From Dehalococcoidia bacterium (GTDB taxonomy: Bacteria; Chloroflexota; Dehalococcoidia; Lucifugimonadales; UBA826), in contig JAPYSB010000002.1 of the NCBI GenBank assembly GCA_029936675.1, positions 1-64,000 on the forward strand: DNA of 64,000 nt. Reading direction: 5' to 3'. The notes beneath the pieces are model-generated. The model was not told where the DNA came from, ran no database searches, and was given only the letters and a program-made list of their open reading frames with translations. Below are positions 24,672 through 34,312 of this stretch, piece by piece (position 1 is the stretch's first letter; each line of letters starts with the position of its first letter). The position numbers and the translations under genes are program-made.

Positions 24672-27101
24672 TTGGCTATAAAACGAAGTACAGAGCCTGA
24701 TCAGTCCTATAGAAAAAAACAAGTCCTATCCAGAAGTCTAGATTTGGTTGACTATGACTTCATCAAACAGAAATTAGGGGATTTCTGTACTTTCTCTGGG
24801 TCCAGAAAGATCGCTAGTGGAATGTTCCCTTCATATTTCCAACCAACAGTTTCTCAACTCCAAATCGAGACGGAAGAAGGGATAAGGTTGATTTCAAACA
24901 CCGGCTCTTTTTCACTGCGAGGAATTAAAGACCATGGGGATAGTATAAAAATAGCCGGCTTAGGAGGTATCCTAACAGGACAGGAACTTCTAATAATCGC
25001 AAATACTATCGAGGCCTTATCCAACGCTAGAAGTACCCTTATGGAGTACCCAGAGGAATTACCGGTTTTATTGGAGTTGGCAAAAGAAATACCTGATCTT
25101 TCCTATCTCGCGTACTCGATCACATCAAAAATTGCTGGTAATGGTTTGGTGTTGGATAATGCAACACCTAACCTTGGTAATATTCGACGACAAGTTAGAG
25201 AATCTTACTCTAGAGTCACCGGCGCACTTGAATCTATTATCTCCGAATCAGAAATGTTAGGAACAATTCAAGATGATGTGATATCCACCCGCGGAGATCG
25301 TTTGGTGGTGCAAGTAAAATCAAATATGCGAAGCCGCGTACCTGGCATTGTCCATGATGCCTCCAACACAGGGATGACCTTATTTATCGAACCTTTCAAA
25401 ACAGTCAGTTTGTGTAATTCTTGGAGAGAATTCACATTGGAAGAGGAGCGTGAAGTTCAAAAAGTTCTTCAAGATTTATCTTCACAGGTCGGATCATTAT
25501 CAAATGAGATAGATTCAGCGATTACAAGTGCCGCAAACTTAGATTTTGTGATCGCTAAATCAAAATACAGCATCTCATTAAATAGGTTAGAACCAGATGG
25601 TGAAATAAATGGTCATTCAGGTAAGAAGGATGCGATAAATCTCATTGATGCTCGTCACCCTATGCTGGGTGAAGACGGAGTCCCTTTATCATTGCAAATG
25701 GGTCCGAACTGGACTGTTTTAGTCATAACCGGCCCAAACACTGGCGGTAAAACTGTAGCAATCAAGACCGTTGGGCTTCTGGCAGCCATGAACCAATCTG
25801 GCATACAAATTCCTGCTGCTGCTGGTAGCGAGCTCCCAATTTTCGACGGTATATATGCAGATATAGGAGATCAGCAGAGTATAACAAATTCAGTATCCAC
25901 ATTCAGTTCCCATATTACGAATCTTAATGATATTTTGGATAATTGTTCTTCCCAATCTCTACTACTTTTAGATGAGGTAGGCTCCAGTACAGATCCTGAG
26001 GAAGGATCCGCAATAGCCAAGGCAGTTTTGGAGTATTTAGCTGAGAACAAAATACAAACGTTAATTACGACTCATCACAACACAGTTACTTTAATGGCCG
26101 AATCAGACGATAGGATGAGAAATGCAAGTTTTCAGTTAGACCCTAAAGATTTAAAACCAACCTACAAAATGGTTCTAGGCCTACCTGGTCAAAGCTATGC
26201 TATGGCCGTTGCCACAAGATTAGGGCTGAAAGACGAAATAGTTAAGAAGGCAGATAAGTATTTATCTGCTGAGTTTAAGGAAATATCAGATTGGATCACG
26301 AGAGTAACTGATGAAAAGAACAGCATTTCAGAAACCATGGGTGAAATCGAAAACCAGTATAAAGAAGTTGCATCTATAAGATTTGAGTTAAATGAACAAG
26401 TCGATTACCTAATCCAGAATAGACAAAAGATATTAGATTCAATTCATCACACTGCCAAAGAAAAATATAAGGATATTGAAACCCTTCTGAAGAAAACTCA
26501 AATGGCCTATTCTTGGGTAAAACATACCAACGAAAACCCAGATAGCATTAAGCAAAACATTGACGAAGCTGAAAAAGAATTAAAGCGTATACGAATTGAG
26601 AAACCCGAATCTACTATCGAGAAACCCAACGATGAGGCTTTCCACACTGGTGACACGGTCACTGTGAGAGGGTTGAACCTGACAGGTGTGATCACTAAAT
26701 ACAATCAATTGACTCAGATCGCAGAGTTGAAAATCGGCAACCTCAGAATGGATGTAGACATTTCAAGATTGACTAAAAATGAGTCTGAACATAACCTTCA
26801 CAGCTCTGCCGAGCCTGCCAAATTAGGCCAGAATAAAAGTCTAATTGAACATATTTCATACAGTAATAAAATAGACATAAGAGGCATGAGGGCAGAGGCT
26901 TCATTGAAGGTAATGGAAACCTTTTTAGATGAATCTCTGAAAAATGGGTTGAGTAAAGTATTCATTGTCCACGGAAAAGGAACAGGTGCTTTAAGAAAAG
27001 CGATACGAGAGTCCCTGGAAGGGCATCCCTTGGTTAATAGTTTCGGTTCAGAGCCTGACGCTTTAGGTGAGGATGGAGCCACATACGTCATACTGAACTA
27101 A
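24672..27101 (+). CDS. mutS2: Endonuclease/ribosome-rescue factor MutS2
   Basis: A MutS2 protein: an N-terminal core region, coiled-coil clamp, ATPase with Walker A GPNTGGKT (about residue 354), Walker B LLLDEVGSSTDPEEG (about 432) and TTHH, a KOW-like segment and a C-terminal Smr nuclease domain (DIRGMRAEA ... VHGKGTGALR, about 735-809). MutS2 acts on recombination intermediates or collided ribosomes. The open frame extends to 24429 but would overlap thrB on the other strand. TTG at 24672 gives 809 aa, near the usual 780-790. No clear ribosome site supports any single start. Confidence 0.9.
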   Translation: MAIKRSTEPDQSYRKKQVLSRSLDLVDYDFIKQKLGDFCTFSGSRKIASGMFPSYFQPTVSQLQIETEEGIRLISNTGSFSLRGIKDHGDSIKIAGLGGILTGQELLIIANTIEALSNARSTLMEYPEELPVLLELAKEIPDLSYLAYSITSKIAGNGLVLDNATPNLGNIRRQVRESYSRVTGALESIISESEMLGTIQDDVISTRGDRLVVQVKSNMRSRVPGIVHDASNTGMTLFIEPFKTVSLCNSWREFTLEEEREVQKVLQDLSSQVGSLSNEIDSAITSAANLDFVIAKSKYSISLNRLEPDGEINGHSGKKDAINLIDARHPMLGEDGVPLSLQMGPNWTVLVITGPNTGGKTVAIKTVGLLAAMNQSGIQIPAAAGSELPIFDGIYADIGDQQSITNSVSTFSSHITNLNDILDNCSSQSLLLLDEVGSSTDPEEGSAIAKAVLEYLAENKIQTLITTHHNTVTLMAESDDRMRNASFQLDPKDLKPTYKMVLGLPGQSYAMAVATRLGLKDEIVKKADKYLSAEFKEISDWITRVTDEKNSISETMGEIENQYKEVASIRFELNEQVDYLIQNRQKILDSIHHTAKEKYKDIETLLKKTQMAYSWVKHTNENPDSIKQNIDEAEKELKRIRIEKPESTIEKPNDEAFHTGDTVTVRGLNLTGVITKYNQLTQIAELKIGNLRMDVDISRLTKNESEHNLHSSAEPAKLGQNKSLIEHISYSNKIDIRGMRAEASLKVMETFLDESLKNGLSKVFIVHGKGTGALRKAIRESLEGHPLVNSFGSEPDALGEDGATYVILN

Positions 27102-27118
27102 TTCTATTCCGGGTTATT

Positions 27119-29899
27119 TTACTTTTCTAGTTCTGGTGTGACCAACGTTAAAAGCGCAGGTAATACCACCAGGGAAGATACTAAAGCGAAAAATATCATT
27201 AGAGAGGTCAGCTGACCATAGGAAGCGAACATAGGCATAGGAGCAAACCCCATTATAGCGAACCCAACTATACTTGATGCTGCTGAGGCAACCAAAGCGA
27301 CTCCGGTTCCACCCGCCGCTTTTTGAACCGCTAATATTTTTGATTCATTTCTGTTCAATTCTTCTCGGAACCTTATGGTCATGTGGATGGAATAATCAAT
27401 TCCAACCCCTATAGAAATTGCCCCTATCATGGCTGTCACGAAATTTAGAGAAAATCCAAAAACATACATAACACCATAAAGCCAAGCTACAACCAATCCA
27501 ATAGGGATTACTGTAACTATCGCATACCGGAAAGATCGCATGGTTATTAAGAGTAATATCGTGGCAGCCACTATAGCTATTGGAAGAGAGGTATATAAAG
27601 TGCGGGTAGACTCAGATAATTGAACCTCTCGTTGGAATGCTGACCCAGTCAATGCCACTTTAGACAGAGATGGGTGATTTTCCAATTTCAGGACTGAGGG
27701 AGTAATTTCCTTAAGGGCAGCAGTCACAACAGCCTGATCCCTAGTACCTGGCATCTGGAACTGAATGGTGGTTAGTGCTTCTTCGTTTCTTCTGAAATAT
27801 ACTGCGCCCTGTACCTGATCAGGTCTTAGAATTAAATTTTGGCCATCACCCCACACACCTTCGAGTAGAGAATATTCGAATATAGTCGATATCTGTTGTT
27901 TTGTGTCGGGAATACCGTTCGAATTGAAATCGGTAATTGTTATTCCCGTAGCTTCCTCAATTGACGCAACGGAAAACGGGTTATGCACTATGGTAGTCAA
28001 CACATTAAGAGCATTCAGACCAAAAGTAACGTCTCCACTTGGAGTTTCCCCTACAAACCCAATTCCCCTTAGGCTGTCAATATAGACATTTATATCGTCA
28101 TAAACTGTAGGGTCTGTCAAATCACCTTTAACAAAGGTAACCCCCGGTTCACCTCCAGCTATGTGTTCATCAAACTTATCCAATCCCACCACGAAATCTG
28201 ATTCAGAATCAAAAAAATCTTTTACGTCAAAAGAAGGTGTCAACTGTAAAGCAAAATAGACTGCATATGCGGTTATCAGCGCAGTTAAAAAAATTACTTT
28301 ACCCGAATTTTCAGCTGAGTAGGTGACAATTTTGGCGACAATTTTGGCAAATCTGTCCTGGCGTGGCGCTATCGTTCCCATATTTTTCATGTTTTCAAAA
28401 ACTACATTAGACCCACTTCTCCTTAAAATAAAAATAGGTAGGAGAATCAATAAAAGAATGCAGCCTACGAGGAGTGTCAACCCTATCGACTTACTCACGG
28501 CCACCATCATAATTATTGAAGTTCCCGATACTGAGGCGACTAGGATTGAACCTAAGATTCGATAAAACAACCATCTTCTAGATTGAAAATCATACCGACT
28601 TTGAATAATCAATTGATCAACTTTCATGGTTAGAAGTGGAGCGGCGACACCTAAAATCCAAAAAGAAGCTATCACTGCGATGGCAGCAGCACATCCAAAG
28701 TGAATTACGGTTTCAATATTGGACGATAAATTCGAGAGGAAAGCGATACTATCACTCGCCATAGCCAGAAGGAGGGCCCCGAGAACTGAGGCATAGCCCA
28801 AGGTGAAACTAATTTGAGGATTATTATCTTGAAGTAACTCCTCACGGTATCTGCGAACCGCATGTACAACAAAATCAACACCTAATGAAATCATTCCTAT
28901 CGGAACCACCAGATCTATGACCAGGCCGCTTTTTAAACCTATTAAGGCTGAAAATCCTTTTAGCCACACCATCAGTATTGCAATCCCGACCCCAGTGATC
29001 GCTGTAGCCCAATAAGAACCAAGGCTAAACCCAACTACTAAAACTGCAGCAATAGCTGTAAACATTATGAATATGCCCGCTGTTTTCCCTTCGTCCAGTG
29101 ATTCCAGATTTGCATCTATTGCAATTCCCCATATTTCATAGTTTTGGCTGGAACCTGACATAACCGAACCTACGCTTCGGTTCAAATGTTCCTTATTGAT
29201 AACATCTGGACCTCCTCCCACGCCGATCTCCAAACCGGCCCCACCAAGTTTGGAATTATCGGCTATAACATAAAAAACCATCGCTGGAGAAACCCAATAA
29301 TCAATCTCTTGACCTAGAACAACTTTTTTTGTTGAAGAAGCCTGAGTCGAGATCAAATCTTTTACACTAGCCACTCGGGAATCAGACATTATGTGATGGA
29401 AAACCGTCTTTACCTGGTCCTCATTGGCTGATTCCAGATTCAACCCTTGAGCGGCAAGAAAAACCTCAACAGTATCCAAAACAGAAATGATCCCATTGAC
29501 TTGCGTTGCTAAATCAACATCATAATAGCTAGCAAGGTATGATTGTTTTTCTAAAGTTCCCCTTGGTTTATCTTCTTCTGTGACAGATAATTCGCCCTCA
29601 ATATCTAATGCAATTAAACGATCCTTATTTAAGCTCAACTCCAAAAGCACTTCCCGAGACATAACATCGCCTTTTTTTGCCTCCAACACAAAACTAGCAA
29701 AATGAAATGGGGTAGGAAATTTATCATCGATTTCTTCCTGAAGTTCATAAACTTCACCTGGAGGATTGGGAGAGGCTTGTTCTTTAGGAGCCCAAAAAAA
29801 CAACGGGAAAGCCAAAATCAAGGTCATAAACAACGTTATTATTAAAATCAAATACGGGTGATTCGCAAGAAAGTTGGCTATAGCTTGATTTAATTTCAA
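27119..29899 (-). CDS. MMPL/RND-superfamily exporter with two sterol-sensing-like blocks
   Basis: A 926-residue exporter of the MMPL/HpnN-like RND group. It has a helix near the N-terminus, a large extracytoplasmic domain (about 35-255), six helices, a second helix-plus-domain block and six more helices ending at the C-terminus. The characteristic IDLVVPIGMISLGVDFVVH and AISIGVGIDYSIH segments contain the acidic residues of the proton relay. Such proteins move lipids or hopanoids. It is convergent with mutS2 and appears to be a single-gene unit, so its cargo is unknown. Confidence 0.87.
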   Translation of the reverse strand: MKLNQAIANFLANHPYLILIITLFMTLILAFPLFFWAPKEQASPNPPGEVYELQEEIDDKFPTPFHFASFVLEAKKGDVMSREVLLELSLNKDRLIALDIEGELSVTEEDKPRGTLEKQSYLASYYDVDLATQVNGIISVLDTVEVFLAAQGLNLESANEDQVKTVFHHIMSDSRVASVKDLISTQASSTKKVVLGQEIDYWVSPAMVFYVIADNSKLGGAGLEIGVGGGPDVINKEHLNRSVGSVMSGSSQNYEIWGIAIDANLESLDEGKTAGIFIMFTAIAAVLVVGFSLGSYWATAITGVGIAILMVWLKGFSALIGLKSGLVIDLVVPIGMISLGVDFVVHAVRRYREELLQDNNPQISFTLGYASVLGALLLAMASDSIAFLSNLSSNIETVIHFGCAAAIAVIASFWILGVAAPLLTMKVDQLIIQSRYDFQSRRWLFYRILGSILVASVSGTSIIMMVAVSKSIGLTLLVGCILLLILLPIFILRRSGSNVVFENMKNMGTIAPRQDRFAKIVAKIVTYSAENSGKVIFLTALITAYAVYFALQLTPSFDVKDFFDSESDFVVGLDKFDEHIAGGEPGVTFVKGDLTDPTVYDDINVYIDSLRGIGFVGETPSGDVTFGLNALNVLTTIVHNPFSVASIEEATGITITDFNSNGIPDTKQQISTIFEYSLLEGVWGDGQNLILRPDQVQGAVYFRRNEEALTTIQFQMPGTRDQAVVTAALKEITPSVLKLENHPSLSKVALTGSAFQREVQLSESTRTLYTSLPIAIVAATILLLITMRSFRYAIVTVIPIGLVVAWLYGVMYVFGFSLNFVTAMIGAISIGVGIDYSIHMTIRFREELNRNESKILAVQKAAGGTGVALVASAASSIVGFAIMGFAPMPMFASYGQLTSLMIFFALVSSLVVLPALLTLVTPELEK

Positions 29900-30032
29900 T
29901 TAACTGGCATTCCCTGACAAACTAGAAAAGAACCATCAGCAAAAGTCTTATTTTAATGGTCCCACAAAATATCCACAAAGGGATAGAGGGTCTTATAATT
30001 CATAAGTCCGACCGCAGGAGTTAATTTTATTT

Positions 30033-30959
30033 ATGAAAATAGTATTTATGGGTACACCCTATTTCGCCATCCCTGTTCTAGACAAAATTTCAGCCGATGG
30101 CCACGACATAGTAGCTGTTTACACCCAACCGGACAGAACGTCAGGTCGAGGAAGAAAAATCACCATGAGTGCGGTAAAGGAGCATGCTATATCTAAAAAT
30201 TTCCAGGTGTTACAGCCGGGAAATTTCCGAGATGACCTCTCCCAGATTCCTATACTAGATGATTTTAAGGCCGATATCGCTGTGGTTGCCGCATATGGAA
30301 CACTCCTGCCCTCTGAAATATTGGATATGTTTCCATATGGTTGCATAAATCTCCACCCATCCCTATTACCAAAATATCGAGGAGCTTCACCCGTATCAAC
30401 AGCTATTCTTGAAGCGGAAAACATTACTGGGATTACAATTATTCAACTAGATTCCGGAATGGATTCAGGCCCTATTCTAGCCCAAAAAGAGGCACCAATT
30501 GGTGAAGGGGCACTGTGTAATGAATTAACAGAGAAATTATTTTATATAGGTGCCGATTTAATTGTAGAAACAATTTCAAAATTGGCTAAAGGAGTAATAA
30601 TACCCAGACTACAGGATAATGAAAATGCGACGTATACGAAAAAATTAGTCCGTAAAGACGGTCTGGTAGATTGGAAGGATGGAGCTGACGTAATATGGAG
30701 AAAAATCAGGGCACATCACCCCTGGCCCGGCTCGTACACTCATTTCAATGGGAAAAAACTGAAGATCATAGAAGCAAGGATTTCAGAAAATTGCAAATTG
30801 CCTCCCGGATGTGTCTCAATTCATGCTGACGCAGTGTATATTGGCACTTCCGATGATTCCTTAATCGTATCGCACCTACAAAGCGAGGGTTCAAAAATCA
30901 CATCGGCAACTGACTTTGCCAGAGGTCACAGGGATTTTGAAAATTCCATTTTGAGTTAA
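30033..30959 (+). CDS. fmt: Methionyl-tRNA formyltransferase
   Basis: Fmt formylates initiator Met-tRNA. The catalytic residues Asn106, His108 (CINLHPSLLPKYRG) and Asp144 (LDSGMDSGPI) fall at exactly the positions known from E. coli Fmt. The 308-residue length and C-terminal OB-like domain are standard. An AGGAG ribosome site precedes the ATG. The def gene, a frequent partner, is not next to it. Its end overlaps the convergent ABC-permease gene by four bases. Confidence 0.95.
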   Translation: MKIVFMGTPYFAIPVLDKISADGHDIVAVYTQPDRTSGRGRKITMSAVKEHAISKNFQVLQPGNFRDDLSQIPILDDFKADIAVVAAYGTLLPSEILDMFPYGCINLHPSLLPKYRGASPVSTAILEAENITGITIIQLDSGMDSGPILAQKEAPIGEGALCNELTEKLFYIGADLIVETISKLAKGVIIPRLQDNENATYTKKLVRKDGLVDWKDGADVIWRKIRAHHPWPGSYTHFNGKKLKIIEARISENCKLPPGCVSIHADAVYIGTSDDSLIVSHLQSEGSKITSATDFARGHRDFENSILS

Positions 30960-33900
30960 GTGTCTCCAAGCCTCAACATTTTGTTTAATACGAGTCTCCG
31001 TGCTAAGAAAACCAGGGATCCTATGACGGCAGCAAAAATTAGGATCATCACCCCATAAGTTATCAATAGATTAATCCAATCTACTTGTATCACAAACGGT
31101 GGAATTACCTGATTCCCATAATCATCACTACTCAAAAACGGCATAACCGCCTCTGATAACCTTCCTCCCATCCAGGTTCCAATAATCATACCTAGCGTGA
31201 TTATTAAAACCTGTTCCACCCAAATAGTTGTTATGAGCTGACGAGTGGAAAACCCAAGGGTTCTAAGTAACGCGAACTGGAACCGCCGGTTTCTATATGA
31301 TATGTAGGCATGAGAAAAAAATCCGATCGCGCTTAGAAGCAAAATGGAACCAAAGGCGATTACCAATATGGCATGCCAGCCAGCTTTGACTAATGGGTCA
31401 ACGCGATTGATCTCAAGCATGGATTCTGTATCCCATAATTTGCCATAGGGAAAAGGAGGATCATTAATCAAATTCTCTTTGAGGCCCCTCTTCGTTTCAT
31501 TTGTGATTCCGTCCTCGTAATCGATCCAAAATTCATTTGGATCGGTACTTCCAAACAAAGAACCAATATTAAGCCTGTGAATCAGTGGATCCAGCCCAAC
31601 TACTATAAAATTGTCCTCGATAGGATTAATGGTAGGAAAATACCTGACTTTATCACGTAATACCACGTCAATTCGGTGACCATCTACCGATAACTTTAGC
31701 TGATCGCCCAAAGAATATTGGGTGTTAATTAAGAAATCGGAATTAACGATGGCGGAAATAGGTTTTAATTTCGTAGAAGGATAAATACCTCGCATCGTAA
31801 TTGGAGGACCTTCCGACCAGGTAAAAATAGCTGAAGAATCTGATTTCGCACTTATTTCTGAAATTCCTACCCTATCGTTTGAGGATGAGATTGATGAATC
31901 TATTATTTGCCAATCATCAATATCTCTGAAATCTTCCAAATTAACCACTTCACCGGTTGCCAGCCTTACCCTCACGCTATCTATCAAAATAGAACCGGAA
32001 GTTAATCTTTTTTGGGGAATAGTTTCAACTATACCTATCGACATCAATGTCAGTGGTCGCGTAGGAAACAGTTGGAATCTTCCTCTATCACCGAAGATTT
32101 CGACTTCCTTAAGAGTCCATCCTCCACTGTCCAACTTGCCTAAATCGTATGAAAAATATCTACCATTCTTGTCTTTCATTCTAGCTATCAACACTGTAGT
32201 TGGCCTGCTTTTATCGGATTTAACCAATACTCCAAATGATCGGGATTTATCCGGCAATTCAATTCCTTTGGTATCTGTGTCTTGTAATGTATTGGAAATT
32301 TCTGCAGGTGAAGATTCTGAGAAATCGTCTCTGTACCACGCACTTTGTTCAAACTTATTAGTGTCAATTCCAAGGACAGTTATAGAGTCAGACCCAAATG
32401 TTTTTGTCACATCAGTGCCTATCAATCGAACCGACGGGCTAACGGCCGACACACCACTCATGGATTCTATTTCTTTTGTGAGGGGTTTACTTCTCCCTCT
32501 GGCATTAAGTGAAACTGAACTTAGCCTGACATCAGAGCCATGGGAATAGTAAACACGGTCTTCAAAATTCTTATTGAGGGTTCCACCAAAACTAGAGACA
32601 AAAATACCAAGCCCCGTCATCAAAATTAAAAGTAAAACCAGTCTTGAATAATTGGAAGGATTACGTGAAATTTGCCACATGATCAAAGTAATACCAACCG
32701 GTAAATATCTAGATAGCACCCGACTTGCAATACTCATGACAAGTGGAAATATCCTCAAGATAACGAGAGCGGAAGCAATCAGCATAATGGCTGGGACAGC
32801 TAACATAATTTGATTGACATTACCATCACCCAAAAGTCCCTGTGCTGCCATAGAACCTTGCTCATTCAATTGATTAAATAAAAATAAGGAAACTATTAGG
32901 ACTATGACATCAATATAGTATCTAGATATAAACGTAAGTCGATTTGGCCTGTTCGATTTGGTTCTTTCGTCAGAGACCGTCAACCTTGAGGCCTGGATAG
33001 ATGGAATCATTAAAGCAAGGAAACTTAAAATGCCCCCCAATATACTCATAAATAAGGCTTGATAAGTTAATCGCGCAGAGAGAAAAGCACCATCATTAAT
33101 TTCATGGAACCCTGGTAAAAATCCCAACAGGCTGATTCCGCCTACGGCAATCAATGGGCCGAGCAAGGTGGCAAAAAATGAGATGGTAGCTCCTTCAATG
33201 ACAAATACACTCAATATTTGTGCCGAGCTAGCACCCCTACTTCTAAGCTTGGAAACCTCATGACGTCTCTCTTCAACTACCAGTGAAGAGAGTGCCACTA
33301 CATAATAAAGCACCACAAAAGTGATCATTATTAGGACAACATACATTTGAAGTTTTGTGAACAAAATACGTGTGTCATATCTTTGCAAAGACTTATCTAG
33401 CTCAGTGCGAATGACAAACCTGTTTAGCTCTGAATCTAATCGGTTCCCAAAATAAATTATATTCGATGCCAAATTCGAGGCATTTGAGGAATTTATACTT
33501 TCCCTATCTATATCAAACATCCAAACATAGGTGGTTTCTAAATCAAGAAATTTTGAGGCAAGGTGCTCCATATAAACATCCTCCTTCAAATACAACGGTA
33601 TGGTTTTGAATGAATCGCTGGCTGAATACATGAATGCCTTTTGTTCAATAGTCCAATACAAATCATCTTGGTTATTTTTTTCAAAGGTTCCGGCAATTTC
33701 CGCTATCACATGGGAAACAGAATCGTCCCAATAAGGTACTGCTGATATGCGATCACCAACCTGAAGTCCAAAATTTGCAGCATCCTGGACATTTACTAAT
33801 ACTTTAATAACAGAAATCTCTTTTGATGTTAATTCCCCGAGCCCATCCCCCCCCCCAAATCCATTAGTAATGGTTATATGGGATTGTAAGTTTGGTAGGT

Positions 33901-34312
33901 AAGCGAAAAATGTTCGCGCATTATCTTTTCCGGCATTTTGTTCCTGGCCTGGGTAGCTAAAAAAAAGTGTTGTGGTTCTTCCTCCATGTAAAACTTCATT
34001 AACATGAGAAGAAAGCAATCCTTCGGAAAAAGAATGGATCCTTTCATTTAAAATCGATGCTTCCTTAACGTTAGTTGGACCCTTTTCAGCCTGCACCAAT
34101 ATGTTTATCTCTTCCTTATCTAAGGATTTAAGAACATCATCGAGGGCTATCTCTTTAAGTGAATCGAAAAATACCACTGTGCCAGACATAATTGAACAAG
34201 CCAAAACTACCCCAATGATCACGGTAGACAGGGTTCTCCAATTCACTATCAATCGTTTTACTATTAGGGGCCAAACCCTGATGATTTTCGCAAACCCCTC
34301 GATCTCCATCAC
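30956..34312 (-). CDS. Large FtsX-type ABC transporter permease (second of a tandem pair)
   Basis: An 1118-residue membrane protein with two FtsX-type permease blocks (around residues 315-440 and 970-1110). Extra helices lie in the middle (about 470-590), and large extracytoplasmic regions follow the first helix and the central helices. One region looks like a jelly-roll module (VVNLEDFRDIDDWQI), also present in its upstream paralogue. Such permeases belong to the MacB/LolE-type ABC exporters and need a separate ATPase, which is not encoded nearby. It starts directly after the stop of the upstream permease (TAA then GTG-ATG); the ATG at 34309 is an equally good start. Confidence 0.85.
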   Translation of the reverse strand: MMEIEGFAKIIRVWPLIVKRLIVNWRTLSTVIIGVVLACSIMSGTVVFFDSLKEIALDDVLKSLDKEEINILVQAEKGPTNVKEASILNERIHSFSEGLLSSHVNEVLHGGRTTTLFFSYPGQEQNAGKDNARTFFAYLPNLQSHITITNGFGGGDGLGELTSKEISVIKVLVNVQDAANFGLQVGDRISAVPYWDDSVSHVIAEIAGTFEKNNQDDLYWTIEQKAFMYSASDSFKTIPLYLKEDVYMEHLASKFLDLETTYVWMFDIDRESINSSNASNLASNIIYFGNRLDSELNRFVIRTELDKSLQRYDTRILFTKLQMYVVLIMITFVVLYYVVALSSLVVEERRHEVSKLRSRGASSAQILSVFVIEGATISFFATLLGPLIAVGGISLLGFLPGFHEINDGAFLSARLTYQALFMSILGGILSFLALMIPSIQASRLTVSDERTKSNRPNRLTFISRYYIDVIVLIVSLFLFNQLNEQGSMAAQGLLGDGNVNQIMLAVPAIMLIASALVILRIFPLVMSIASRVLSRYLPVGITLIMWQISRNPSNYSRLVLLLILMTGLGIFVSSFGGTLNKNFEDRVYYSHGSDVRLSSVSLNARGRSKPLTKEIESMSGVSAVSPSVRLIGTDVTKTFGSDSITVLGIDTNKFEQSAWYRDDFSESSPAEISNTLQDTDTKGIELPDKSRSFGVLVKSDKSRPTTVLIARMKDKNGRYFSYDLGKLDSGGWTLKEVEIFGDRGRFQLFPTRPLTLMSIGIVETIPQKRLTSGSILIDSVRVRLATGEVVNLEDFRDIDDWQIIDSSISSSNDRVGISEISAKSDSSAIFTWSEGPPITMRGIYPSTKLKPISAIVNSDFLINTQYSLGDQLKLSVDGHRIDVVLRDKVRYFPTINPIEDNFIVVGLDPLIHRLNIGSLFGSTDPNEFWIDYEDGITNETKRGLKENLINDPPFPYGKLWDTESMLEINRVDPLVKAGWHAILVIAFGSILLLSAIGFFSHAYISYRNRRFQFALLRTLGFSTRQLITTIWVEQVLIITLGMIIGTWMGGRLSEAVMPFLSSDDYGNQVIPPFVIQVDWINLLITYGVMILIFAAVIGSLVFLARRLVLNKMLRLGDT